A DNA stretch of 64,000 nucleotides from positions 1-64,000 of the forward strand of contig NZ_JBIMSN010000050.1 of assembly GCF_043944905.1 (NCBI RefSeq), in the 5' to 3' direction. Shown here one piece after another: positions 9,495 to 17,622 of this stretch. Within the stretch, counting starts at the first letter, position 1; each line of letters begins with the position of its first letter. The notes under the pieces are model-generated. The model saw nothing but the letters and a program-made list of their open reading frames with translations, was not told the origin of the DNA and did not search any database. The translations under genes were made by a program, and so were the position numbers. This DNA is from Antrihabitans spumae. Its GTDB lineage: Bacteria; Actinomycetota; Actinomycetes; Mycobacteriales; Mycobacteriaceae.

Positions 9495-9507
9495 ATTGTA
9501 ATACAAT
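9495..9507. promoter_or_regulatory. Candidate GntR operator (ATTGTA-A-TACAAT)
   Basis: Perfect 13-base palindrome ATTGTAATACAAT in the AT-rich gap between the GntR stop and the MFS start. TTGTA/TACAA half-sites match the usual FadR/VanR-subfamily pattern. Together with 9414-9430 it could form a two-site operator for the MFS operon. Confidence 0.5.
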
Positions 9508-9526
9508 CAACGCGAGCCTGATGCCG

Positions 9527-10144
9527 TCAGGCGTCGCGGGGCTGCGCAAAGGTCTCTGCGAAGTAGCGCTCGTCGCGCTGCAGGTGCTCATCCATCAGGT
9601 ATCCGGCCGCAACGACCGATCCGTTCACGATCGCCGTCGCGAGTACACGGTGATCGTTCACCGAGGCCTCCGGGTTATGGCCGAAGCCCCACTGCACTCG
9701 ACGACTCACCTGTGTCAACATCTCGACGAGTTGCCGGTTCCCGGACGCTGTGGCAACCAGTTCGTGAAATGGCGCGGTCTCCAGGTGCGGGCTGCCCGCC
9801 GAGATCGCCGCAAGTTCGTCGGCTGCGGACCCGCCCCGGTTCTGCGCGGCCAGCTGCGCAGCAAGGATCTCCAGACCCCGGCGGATCTGCAACAACTCGC
9901 GGCTGTCCTGGGCAAGGGTCTCCGACACCGTCGCACCGCGGTATCGAACGATGCTGACAAAGCCTTCCGACTGGAGTCGGGCCAGCGCCTCACGGACGGG
10001 AACACGCGACACCCCGAACTGCTTGGCGATAGCTTCCTCGACCAAGCGCTCTCCTGCAGCCAATCGTCCACTGAGGATCTCCTCACGCAGTGCGTGAGCT
10101 ATCGAATCCCCGGTCGACTCATCGCGCGCAAACGGCTCAACCAT
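9527..10144 (-). CDS. GntR-family regulator (FCD domain)
   Basis: 205 residues: N-terminal winged helix (residues about 10-75, with AKQFGVSRVPVREAL as the recognition region) and a C-terminal all-helical FCD ligand-binding domain with conserved metal/ligand histidines (FHELV, NDHRVL, MDEHL). FadR/VanR-type regulators usually repress catabolic genes until a carboxylate effector binds. It lies immediately upstream of, and in the same direction as, the MFS operon, separated by palindromic candidate operators, so that operon is the probable target. Confidence 0.9.
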   Translation of the reverse strand: MVEPFARDESTGDSIAHALREEILSGRLAAGERLVEEAIAKQFGVSRVPVREALARLQSEGFVSIVRYRGATVSETLAQDSRELLQIRRGLEILAAQLAAQNRGGSAADELAAISAGSPHLETAPFHELVATASGNRQLVEMLTQVSRRVQWGFGHNPEASVNDHRVLATAIVNGSVVAAGYLMDEHLQRDERYFAETFAQPRDA

Positions 10145-10191
10145 GCGCGAAGCCTAAACCTCAGTCGGGCTGGAACCGACGCTCCGACGTA

Positions 10192-10962
10192 TCAACCGGC
10201 TCGTCGAGCGGTGACGATCCAGGCCCGCGAATCGAAACACACCCCGCGATCGGTGTTGTGCGCGTCGAGCGTGGCCCACAGCCGGCTGCGTACTCGGTCT
10301 GCCTCCGCGTCGTCGAGTTCGGCGAGCTGGTCTTCGAACTTCAGCAGACGGAGCACAGCGTCGTATGCGGCGGCGGTGTCCGGGCCGTAGTAGACGGGCT
10401 CGTGCACGTCGGTGAAATCGACGTCGATAAAGCCGGCCGCTGTCAGGATCTGTTCCGTGACAACCGGATCGGCGAGGGAGAACGCATCGGGGCCGCTGGG
10501 TGCCGGGTTCGTGTCGGTGAGGGTCCTCCGGAAGGCGGTTGCCCATTCGTTGTGTTCGCGCTCCTGCCAGACCAGCAGCACCAAATGCGCCCCAGGCCGC
10601 AGAGCCAGCCCGATATTGGTGAACGCGGCAATCGGGTCCGCGAAGAACATGGTGCCGAACCTGCTGATGCAGAGGTCGAACTCCGACGGCGTAAACCGAT
10701 GTGCCTGGGCGTCTGCCAACACAAACGTGACGTTGGTCAGGCCTTGGTCGTCGCTGATTCGCCGAGCCTGTTCGAGCATCGGTGCGGAGACGTCGACGCC
10801 GAGTACACTCCCGGCACCGACGGCGCGCGCGGCATCGCGAGCCGATTGCCCTGTGCCGTAGCCGATGTCGAGCACGCGGTCCCCAGAGCTGACGCGGGCA
10901 GCAGCGCGGAAGTGTTGGTTGTGCAGGTGCAATTCCGCGTCGTAGTCGAATAGGTCCGCCAT
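10192..10962 (-). CDS. Class I SAM-dependent methyltransferase
   Basis: 256 residues from ATG 10962 (MADLFDYDAELH). SAM-binding motif I is VLDIGYGTGQSA near residue 33, then a GVDVS acidic strand end and a VLADAQAH motif. The C-terminal half resembles ubiquinone/menaquinone-type methyltransferases that methylate small molecules. Longer upstream starts exist but run into the LLM gene 14 bases away. Same direction as the LLM oxidoreductase; substrate unknown. Confidence 0.82.
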   Translation of the reverse strand: MADLFDYDAELHLHNQHFRAAARVSSGDRVLDIGYGTGQSARDAARAVGAGSVLGVDVSAPMLEQARRISDDQGLTNVTFVLADAQAHRFTPSEFDLCISRFGTMFFADPIAAFTNIGLALRPGAHLVLLVWQEREHNEWATAFRRTLTDTNPAPSGPDAFSLADPVVTEQILTAAGFIDVDFTDVHEPVYYGPDTAAAYDAVLRLLKFEDQLAELDDAEADRVRSRLWATLDAHNTDRGVCFDSRAWIVTARRAG

Positions 10963-10976
10963 CGAAGTTACGCTAC

Positions 10977-11843
10977 CTACTCGCAGTCGACCGGACCGTC
11001 GCGCAGCACGCCTCGAACCTGATCCAGCGACACTGCTTCCGGGTCGAAGTCCGTCAGCCACCAGGTGGCGCCCGCTTTGGCGTACGGCGCGGGGTCGATG
11101 TCGGCAGCCAGACCGACCACGATGTCGAAGGCGGTCGCTTGTCCCTGTCGGAGACCGGTGATGGTCGCGACGATCTCGGCGAGCTGGTCATGGTCTTCGA
11201 GGTTGACCGGAAAGAAGCCGTCGTGTCGGGCGGCGCGGCGCAGCGGTTTGGCGTTGCCGGGAAATCCCGCTGCCCACACAGGGACGCCGGGGTGTTGAAT
11301 TGGTCTGGGCAGGAACGTGATTCCGTCGACGGTGTAGTGCTGTCCTCGATGGTGCACGGGCTCACCGGACCATGCGGCGCCAAGAATCTCGAGTGACTCG
11401 TCGAGCATCTGTCCTCTCCGCCGATCGTCGAGTTCCTCACCGGTGGCAGACCACTCCTCGCCGAAGCGATTGCTGCCGAGACCGACACCGAGTGTGAAGC
11501 GTCCGCCGCTGAGTAGGTCGAGCGTCGCGGTTTCCCTCGCGACCTTCGCGGGCCTGCGGCGAGCAAGGGGTGTGACCATCGGACCGAATCGAATGCGTTC
11601 GGTGGCAGTTGCGATCGCGGCCAACGTGATCCACGGGTCGGCGACCTGTTGGACCGGCGCTCGCCAGCGCAGGTGGTCCCACACGAATACACCATCCCAG
11701 CCGGCTTCTTCCGCATCGGCAGCCAGGCGCGCAACCACTCTCGGGTCGGCGAGTTCGTCGAAGATCGGCAACCAGAGTCCGGACTGCAACCTACTCGCTG
11801 TGGGCTGGGTCTGGTTCTCGCCAGGCGTAACGACATTGGTCAT
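10977..11843 (-). CDS. LLM-class flavin/F420-dependent oxidoreductase
   Basis: 288-residue luciferase-like monooxygenase TIM barrel. Visible features are an N-terminal WLPIFDELADPR strand, VWDHLRWR, a TATERIRFG segment, GRFTLGVGLGSNRFGEEW (cofactor phosphate binding) and VWAAG. This subfamily in mycobacteria and rhodococci usually uses reduced F420 or FMN; which one cannot be decided here. It is divergent from a LysR regulator across a 93-base gap with a 21-base inverted repeat, so LysR control is likely. Confidence 0.85.
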   Translation of the reverse strand: MTNVVTPGENQTQPTASRLQSGLWLPIFDELADPRVVARLAADAEEAGWDGVFVWDHLRWRAPVQQVADPWITLAAIATATERIRFGPMVTPLARRRPAKVARETATLDLLSGGRFTLGVGLGSNRFGEEWSATGEELDDRRRGQMLDESLEILGAAWSGEPVHHRGQHYTVDGITFLPRPIQHPGVPVWAAGFPGNAKPLRRAARHDGFFPVNLEDHDQLAEIVATITGLRQGQATAFDIVVGLAADIDPAPYAKAGATWWLTDFDPEAVSLDQVRGVLRDGPVDCE

Positions 11844-11898
11844 AGAGCCAAAGCTAGATCCAGAAGAACATTACGAAAAGCGATAGTGTCCGATCAAA

Positions 11899-11919
11899 TT
11901 CATCGCTATCGGCGATGAA
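11899..11919. promoter_or_regulatory. Inverted repeat in the LLM/LysR divergent promoter
   Basis: TTCATCGC-TATCG-GCGATGAA: perfect 8-base arms with a 5-base spacer, 17 bases before the lysR start codon. Position and form fit a LysR-type autoregulatory recognition site serving both directions. Confidence 0.5.
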
Positions 11920-11936
11920 CCGACTAGGGTCGGGTC

Positions 11937-12833
11937 ATGTCCGACATCGAGCTACGACACCTGATCACGATGGCAGCCGTGGCGGACGAGGGCTCGTTCG
12001 GGCGTGCAGCCTTGCGGCTCGGGTACACCCAGTCGACGGTGAGCCAGCAGATAGCGGCGCTGGAAAAAGGCGTCGGCGGTGCAGTATTCGATCGGCCGGG
12101 CGGACCAAAACCGGTGCGGATCACCCCACTCGGGGTTGTCGTGCTGGCACATGGGCGCGATCTGCTTGCCAAGGCTCAGGCGATGACGGCTGCCGTTGAC
12201 CGGTTCAAGGCCGGCGACGGCAGAGTTGATATCGGGACCTTCCAGAGTGTGTCGAACGTGATCTTGCCACTCGTGATTCGCGCACTCAGGGACTCACATC
12301 CCGGCTGCGACATAAGGCTTTTCGAGGAGGAGACCGATCGTCCGCAGGTTCGCGATCTCGACTTGATGTTCTTCGACGGTCGCGTCGACGGCGATGTCGA
12401 ACATCGCAAGTTGCTCGATGATCCGTATGTGCTGGTCGCTAGGCGCGGTTCGTTCCCGGACGGTCCGGTGCATACTGCTCAACTCGACGGTCTACCGATG
12501 GTCGCGCATCCGCCGATCTGCGACCAGGCGCGAATGGAACAGGCTCTCGCCAGGCGCGGTGTTCGGCCACAGGTCGTGTGCCGCACCGCGGGCAACGAAA
12601 CAGTGCTGTCGATGGTGCGCGCAGGCATGGGTTCGGCGATCCTGCCGAAACTCGCCGTCCACGGCGCCGAACTAGGGTCCGATGCGTCGCTGTGCGTCCA
12701 CACACTGAAGCCAGCACTCCCGCCACGCGAGATCTTTCTGCTGTGGCAGGCGAATCGCACGCACTCCCCACTCGCGGAACGCGCGATCGAGATCGCGGTC
12801 GACGTCGCAGGCAGGATCGGCGAGGATTCCTGA
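11937..12833 (+). CDS. LysR-family transcriptional regulator
   Basis: 298 residues. The N-terminal winged helix (residues 4-65) contains LRLGYTQSTVSQQIAALEK, the LysR recognition helix; the rest is a type 2 periplasmic-binding-like effector domain. Divergent from the LLM oxidoreductase, its likely target. Its TGA stop directly abuts the stop of the convergent TetR gene (12831-12836, TGATCA), leaving no intergenic space. Confidence 0.9.
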   Translation: MSDIELRHLITMAAVADEGSFGRAALRLGYTQSTVSQQIAALEKGVGGAVFDRPGGPKPVRITPLGVVVLAHGRDLLAKAQAMTAAVDRFKAGDGRVDIGTFQSVSNVILPLVIRALRDSHPGCDIRLFEEETDRPQVRDLDLMFFDGRVDGDVEHRKLLDDPYVLVARRGSFPDGPVHTAQLDGLPMVAHPPICDQARMEQALARRGVRPQVVCRTAGNETVLSMVRAGMGSAILPKLAVHGAELGSDASLCVHTLKPALPPREIFLLWQANRTHSPLAERAIEIAVDVAGRIGEDS

Positions 12834-13430
12834 TCAGACCTGACTGTCGGGCGCAGCGAGCGCCTGCAGAACGGTGCCGAACAAGTCGTGCGGAACCGTT
12901 CCGGGGTCGGTGAATTCTTCGATCGCCAGACCGTTGTTGAGGGCGAGCATCAAGACTGCGGCTGCTTCCGAGTCGAGGCCTGGATGGAGGTCGAGTTGGT
13001 CGACCGTGCGCTCGATCAGGGCACGCACCGCCCGGCGATGTTCGACGAACTTCTCGCGCACCTGCGAGTCGCGCATTGCGCGAAGCCAGTATTCGGTGAA
13101 CAGCAGTTGCCAATCGCGGTTGGCGAGTACTTCCTGCATCAGCAGGTTGCCCGCCTCGCGCATCGAAGTGCGGGCGACTGTATCGCCGGCAAGTGCTGCG
13201 ACGACCTCCAGTCGGTGCGCGATCTGCTCGTCCAACAGTGCGAAGAACAGGTCGTCTTTGGACCCGAAGTTGGAGTAGACGGCGCCCTTGGTGAATCCAG
13301 CGGTATCTGCGATGGCGTCGATCGTGGTGCCTGCGAACCCTTTTCGAGCGAATTCCGACGTCGCGGCGGCCAGGATTCGCTCGCGTACCTCCAGGCGAGG
13401 GGTACGGATTCGGGGGTTGACGGCCGTCAC
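12834..13430 (-). CDS. TetR/AcrR-family regulator
   Basis: 198 residues with an N-terminal TetR helix-turn-helix (TTIDAIADTAGFTKGAVYSNF, residues about 37-57) and a helical C-terminal ligand domain. Divergent from the amidohydrolase at 13498, with two mirrored operator-like palindromes in the gap, so it probably represses itself and that gene. Convergent and stop-to-stop with the LysR gene. Confidence 0.9.
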   Translation of the reverse strand: MTAVNPRIRTPRLEVRERILAAATSEFARKGFAGTTIDAIADTAGFTKGAVYSNFGSKDDLFFALLDEQIAHRLEVVAALAGDTVARTSMREAGNLLMQEVLANRDWQLLFTEYWLRAMRDSQVREKFVEHRRAVRALIERTVDQLDLHPGLDSEAAAVLMLALNNGLAIEEFTDPGTVPHDLFGTVLQALAAPDSQV

Positions 13431-13440
13431 GGGAGTCAGG

Positions 13441-13478
13441 ATACTCGACAGTATCCAAATCTCAATACTGTCGAGTAT
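13441..13478. promoter_or_regulatory. Two mirrored TetR operator candidates
   Basis: ATACTCGACAGTAT at 13441-13454 and its exact reverse complement ATACTGTCGAGTAT at 13465-13478. Each copy is itself a palindrome (ATACT-N4-AGTAT). They lie 10 bases from the tetR start and 19 bases from the amidohydrolase start, the expected place for a repressor acting on both divergent promoters. Confidence 0.65.
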
Positions 13479-13497
13479 CGAAGATCGAAGGCTGCTG

Positions 13498-15225
13498 ATG
13501 TCGCACTACTCGCTCGTGATCCGCAATGGCTCCGTCTACGACGGTTCCGGTTCGGCGCCCGTCCTGGCCGACGTCGGCGTGCGAGACGGGAAGGTCACGA
13601 CCATCGGTGCGATCGAGCCAGGTAGCGCCGATCGTGAGATCGATGCGAGCGGTAAGTGGGTGATACCGGGGATGCTCGACGTGCACACCCACTACGACGC
13701 GGAAGTCCTCGGTTCACCCGGACTGGGGGAGAGCGTGCGCCACGGCGTCACCTCGATCGTGCTGGGCAACTGCTCGCTGTCGACCGTCTACGCCGACGCC
13801 GACGACTGTGCGGACATGTTCGCTCGGGTCGAGGCATTGCCATGGGACGCAGTGCATTCCGCGGTCAAAGAACACAAGACCTGGTCGGGTCCCGCATCAT
13901 ATGTCGACGCGATCAACCAGCGCCCGCTCGGCCTCAACGTCGCGGGCTTCATCGGACACTCCGACATCCGAGCCACTGTGCTCGGCCTCGACCGGGCAAC
14001 GGACCCGAGCGTGACGCCAAGCGATGCCGAACTGGCCAGGATGAAAGCCATGCTGACCGAAGCGTTGGACGCTGGGTTCGTCGGCTTGTCGACCATCCGC
14101 AGTTCGTTTTCCAAGCTGGAGGGAACCCGTTGGCCCGCAAGGCTGTTGCCGTCCACGTTTGCGAGTTGGAAAGAATTCGGCGCTCTCAACGACGTGCTGC
14201 GGGCCCGCGGTCGCATCCACCAGAGCACCCCGAATCTGGCAAAGCGGTCGGAGATGGCGCGCTACTTCGCGCAGAGCATGGGCCGTAAGCGTCGACCGTT
14301 GAAGACGACGATCATCAGCGCCGCCGACGTCAAGGCCGACCGCACCGTTGTCCGAGCGGCGATCGCGGCTGCCAAGCTCGTCAACAAGATCGGTGGTGAC
14401 GGCTTCCGGTGGCAACATCTTCCGGTCCCGTTCGAGGTGTACGCAGATGGCATCGACGTCGTGGTGTTCGAGGAATTCGGTTCGGGCGCTGCTGCTTTGA
14501 ACATTCGCGACGTCATGAAGCGCGGAAAGTTGCTTGCCGACGAATCCTACCGTCGCACGTTCCGCAAGGAAATGACGGCGAATGGGTTCAAAGTGTGGCA
14601 CCGCGATCTCTACGACGCCGAGATCGTCGCCTGCCCCGACGCGACGGTCGTCGGTAGGTCCTTCGGTGCGATCGCCGACGAACGTGGCATCGAACCCGCA
14701 GATGCGTTGCTGGACTTGGCCGTCGAGCACGGCAAGGCCCTGCGTTGGCGCACCACGATCGCCAACGACCGCGACGACGTTCTCGACCAGCTGCAACAAT
14801 CCGATGTCGTGCAGGTCGGGTTCGCCGATTCCGGTGCGCACCTGCGCAATATGGCGTTTTACAACTTCGGTGTCCGAATGCTCGAACGAGTCCATGCCCG
14901 CGCGTTCATGCCGGTCGAGGCAGCGGTGCGCCGACTGACGAGTGAGCTCGCCGACTGGTACGGCCTCGATGCCGGACGCCTGAGGATCGGCAGCCGCGCC
15001 GACATCGCAATCATCGACCCGTCCGGATTCGATGGCTCCAGCGGCGAGTACGCCGAAGCGCCGATGCCTGGTGTCGCAGGAGTCGATCGTATGGTCAATC
15101 GCAACGACAAGGCTGTCGCGGCCACCATCGTCGCCGGCCACGTCCTCTACGAGAACGGCACCTTCGCCGAAGGCTTCGGCACCACGATCCACGCCGGAAA
15201 GTTTCTGCAGGCCAACAACTCCTAG
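13498..15225 (+). CDS. Amidohydrolase family protein (N-acyl-D-amino-acid deacylase-like)
   Basis: 575-residue cytosolic metal-dependent hydrolase of the D-aminoacylase/amidohydrolase-3 group. The N-terminal beta-sandwich (LVIRNGSVYDGSG) leads to the metal-binding GMLDVHTHYDAE motif near residue 65; later features are NVAGFIGHSDIR and VGFADSGAHLRN, with the C-terminal DIAIIDP strand closing the sandwich. ATG 13498 is chosen because it starts the domain exactly and follows the TetR operators; the longer open frame runs back through tetR. The substrate is probably an N-acyl amino acid or related cyclic amide, unproven. Confidence 0.85.
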   Translation: MSHYSLVIRNGSVYDGSGSAPVLADVGVRDGKVTTIGAIEPGSADREIDASGKWVIPGMLDVHTHYDAEVLGSPGLGESVRHGVTSIVLGNCSLSTVYADADDCADMFARVEALPWDAVHSAVKEHKTWSGPASYVDAINQRPLGLNVAGFIGHSDIRATVLGLDRATDPSVTPSDAELARMKAMLTEALDAGFVGLSTIRSSFSKLEGTRWPARLLPSTFASWKEFGALNDVLRARGRIHQSTPNLAKRSEMARYFAQSMGRKRRPLKTTIISAADVKADRTVVRAAIAAAKLVNKIGGDGFRWQHLPVPFEVYADGIDVVVFEEFGSGAAALNIRDVMKRGKLLADESYRRTFRKEMTANGFKVWHRDLYDAEIVACPDATVVGRSFGAIADERGIEPADALLDLAVEHGKALRWRTTIANDRDDVLDQLQQSDVVQVGFADSGAHLRNMAFYNFGVRMLERVHARAFMPVEAAVRRLTSELADWYGLDAGRLRIGSRADIAIIDPSGFDGSSGEYAEAPMPGVAGVDRMVNRNDKAVAATIVAGHVLYENGTFAEGFGTTIHAGKFLQANNS

Positions 15226-15232
15226 CCTCGGC

Positions 15233-16003
15233 TCAGAGTGCGGCGTTGTTGTCGAACTCGGTGGAGAGCTCCTTCGCGACACGCTTGAGCAGAGGGACGA
15301 TGTGGTCCGCCGATTCCAGCGTCACACGAGCCGCCGGTCCCGATACGGAGATCGCCGTCGGCGAGGGGGAGTTGGGAACGGGAACGGAGAAGCACCGGAC
15401 GCCGACCTCCTGTTCGCCTTCGTCGATTGCATAACCGCGCTGTCGGATGACGTTGAGGTCGGTGATCAGGGCATCGGGATCGGTCAGGGTATTGGGGGTC
15501 TGTCGGGGCATTCCCGCCCGCGCGACGATGCTTCGCACTGCATCGTCGGGGAGTTGTGCGAGCAGTGCTTTTCCGACGCCGGTGCAATGTGTGTACACCC
15601 GTCTGCCGACCTCGGTGAACATCCGCATCGAGTGCTCCGACGGCACCTGCGCCACGTAGACGGCAGCGGTGCCGTCGATGACGGCCATGTTCGCCGTTTC
15701 CCCTGTCGCTCGGACGAGGTCGGCAAGATGTGGACGCGACCAGGCGCCGATCAGCTGAGTTGCGCTCTCTCCCAGACGAATGAGCTTGGGCCCCAGCGCA
15801 TACTTGCGCGACGGTAGCTGCCGAACGTAGCCACGTGCGACGAGCGATCGGGTCAGCCGGTGGATCGTCGGCAGCGGCAGACCCGCGGTCTCGGCAAGTT
15901 CGCTCAGCGCGATCGATCCTCCCGCCGCCGCCATGATTTCCAGAATGTCGAACGCGCGGTCGACAGATTGGACGCTGCCGCCCTGGCTGGGTATGGCTGC
16001 CAT
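15233..16003 (-). CDS. IclR-family regulator, probable allantoin/glyoxylate regulator (AllR-like)
   Basis: 256 residues: N-terminal winged helix (residues about 11-70, with SELAETAGLPLPTIHRLTRSL) and a C-terminal GAF-like effector domain ending in GPAARVTLESADHIVPLL. In E. coli the IclR-family AllR represses allantoin genes and binds glyoxylate; the location here, directly before the allantoin/glyoxylate genes, suggests the same role. A matching palindrome lies in its own promoter (16039-16053) and in three downstream promoters. Convergent with the amidohydrolase, 7 bases apart. Confidence 0.88.
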   Translation of the reverse strand: MAAIPSQGGSVQSVDRAFDILEIMAAAGGSIALSELAETAGLPLPTIHRLTRSLVARGYVRQLPSRKYALGPKLIRLGESATQLIGAWSRPHLADLVRATGETANMAVIDGTAAVYVAQVPSEHSMRMFTEVGRRVYTHCTGVGKALLAQLPDDAVRSIVARAGMPRQTPNTLTDPDALITDLNVIRQRGYAIDEGEQEVGVRCFSVPVPNSPSPTAISVSGPAARVTLESADHIVPLLKRVAKELSTEFDNNAAL

Positions 16004-16038
16004 CGGATAGTCCTTTCCAGCCCGTAGTGGCTTTTAAC

Positions 16039-16053
16039 TTCCGACTAGCGGAA
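16039..16053. promoter_or_regulatory. IclR operator candidate at the iclR promoter
   Basis: TTCCG-ACTAG-CGGAA, a perfect 5-base inverted repeat with a 5-base spacer, 36 bases before the iclR start. It shares the TTCC-N7-GGAA framework with 16162-16176, 18521-18535 and 26193-26207, implying autoregulation. Confidence 0.6.
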
Positions 16054-16150
16054 TTACTCAATCGTATGACGATATCCAGATTCCGCAATCGCTGGCCAAC
16101 ACTGTCTAGGGGTTGACACCCGCGTGTGATGCAGACCACTATATCAATAA

Positions 16151-16176
16151 TGGAATTAATATTCCACATTATGGAA
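16151..16176. promoter_or_regulatory. Double IclR operator candidate upstream of dctA
   Basis: Two overlapping palindromes: TGGAAT-TAAT-ATTCCA (16151-16166) and TTCCA-CATTA-TGGAA (16162-16176). The same double arrangement, differing at only three of 25 positions, occurs at 26183-26207 before the permease operon. Confidence 0.7.
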
Positions 16177-16215
16177 GTTAGCCAGAGTGGAAGTTCGTCG
16201 ATGGAGAGGTACTCC

Positions 16216-17622
16216 GTGAGCAAAGTAGAAGCCGCAGCGCGTCCGAAGCGCTGGTACAAAAGTCTGTTCGTACAAGTCCTGATCGGCATAGCGGCCGGTA
16301 TCGCCACCGGCATCCTCGCGCCCGGCCTCGCCGATCACTTCAAACCTCTCGGCGAGGGCTTCATCAAATTGATCAAGATGCTCGTCGCGCCGCTGATCTT
16401 CCTGGTGATCGTCACTGGGATCGCCAAGGTGGGCAGCATGAAGGCGCTCGGCCAGATCGGCGGAAAGGCCATGCTGTGGTTCATGACCGCCACAACGTGC
16501 GCTCTTGGGCTCGGGCTGCTGGTCGGCAACCTCGTCCATCCAGGACGTGGCTTGAACATCGATCCCTCGACGCTCGACACGAGCGAGCTCGACGCGAAGA
16601 CACAGGGCGGTCACCTTCCCGGCGGCGTCGAGTTCGTCATGAACATCATCCCGACCAGCGTGTTCGACGCATTCGCCCAGAACAGCCTGCTCCAGGTGCT
16701 GTTGTTCGCGGTGCTGTTCGGCGTAGCGCTGGCGTCCTTCGGAGAATCCGCGCCGCCACTGTTGATGGATGTCATCGACCAGGCGCTGCACGTGATCTTC
16801 CGTATTGTCGGCTACATCATGTATCTCGCGCCGCTCGGCGCATTCGGAGCGATGGCGTTCACGGTCGGCAACTACGGGGCCGGCTCGCTCAAGTCGTTCG
16901 GAATTCTCATTCTCGCCTGTTACGGAGCGGCACTGGTCTTCATCGTCGTGCTCTCCATCGTGGTCAAACTGCTTACCGGCGTGAACGCGTGGAAGTTCGT
17001 CAAGTACTGCCGCGAAGAATTTATGCTTGCGCTCGGCACCGGATCGTCCGAGGCGGTCATGCCGCGAATCATCAAGAAGCTCGACAACGCCGGCTGCGAT
17101 CGAGCGGTCGTCGGACTTGTCGTACCGACCGGATATTCGTTCAACCTCGACGGCGCTGCCATCTACCTCTCGCTTGCGATGATGTTCCTCGCTCAAGCGG
17201 TTGGCGTCGAACTCGGTATCGGAGAACAACTTACGATCATGGGCATTCTGATCCTGAGCTCCAAGGGCATGGCTGGCGTGCCCGGGTCGGCGTTCGTCGC
17301 CCTATCGGCTACAGCGGCCGCGATCGGTGCCTTCCCGGTCGCAGCGGTAGCGCTCCTGCTCGGCGCAGACCGGTTGATGGACTCGATGCGCGTCTTCACC
17401 AACCTGCTCGGGAACTGCCTCGCGACCTTCGTCGTCGCGAAATGGTCCGGCATGCTCGATACCGAGAAGATGCACGCAGTGCTCGACCGTGGATTCGTTC
17501 CCGACGATCCGGACGACGTAGCTGCACATCCGCATCCGAGTCGTGAGATCGACTCGGCACCAGTCGAATTGACGAAGAAGAGCAATCCCGTAGACGCAGA
17601 AATGGCGGTCCGCAATGCCTGA
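16216..17622 (+). CDS. dctA: C4-dicarboxylate/Na+ (H+) symporter, DctA/DAACS family
   Basis: 468-residue integral membrane symporter of the glutamate/C4-dicarboxylate family, with about eight transmembrane helices and two re-entrant loops. Substrate- and ion-binding motifs are clear: the serine-rich GTGSSEAVMPR loop, VPTGYSFNLDG, and SSKGMAGVPGSAF. GTG 16216 is preferred because GGAGAGG ends 6 bases before it; ATG 16201 is the alternative. A double IclR-type operator lies 40 bases upstream, so it belongs to the allantoin regulon and may carry a purine-derived carboxylate rather than succinate; that is inference. Confidence 0.88.
   Translation: MSKVEAAARPKRWYKSLFVQVLIGIAAGIATGILAPGLADHFKPLGEGFIKLIKMLVAPLIFLVIVTGIAKVGSMKALGQIGGKAMLWFMTATTCALGLGLLVGNLVHPGRGLNIDPSTLDTSELDAKTQGGHLPGGVEFVMNIIPTSVFDAFAQNSLLQVLLFAVLFGVALASFGESAPPLLMDVIDQALHVIFRIVGYIMYLAPLGAFGAMAFTVGNYGAGSLKSFGILILACYGAALVFIVVLSIVVKLLTGVNAWKFVKYCREEFMLALGTGSSEAVMPRIIKKLDNAGCDRAVVGLVVPTGYSFNLDGAAIYLSLAMMFLAQAVGVELGIGEQLTIMGILILSSKGMAGVPGSAFVALSATAAAIGAFPVAAVALLLGADRLMDSMRVFTNLLGNCLATFVVAKWSGMLDTEKMHAVLDRGFVPDDPDDVAAHPHPSREIDSAPVELTKKSNPVDAEMAVRNA

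Noticed and set aside
13897..15282. 461-codon minus-strand frame opposite the amidohydrolase
   Set aside because: Antisense to a gene with clear metal-binding motifs; composition is that of a codon-position shadow in high-GC DNA.
16156..17229. 357-codon minus-strand frame opposite dctA
   Set aside because: Very rich in His, Asp, Glu and Arg with no family features; mirror of a membrane-protein gene.
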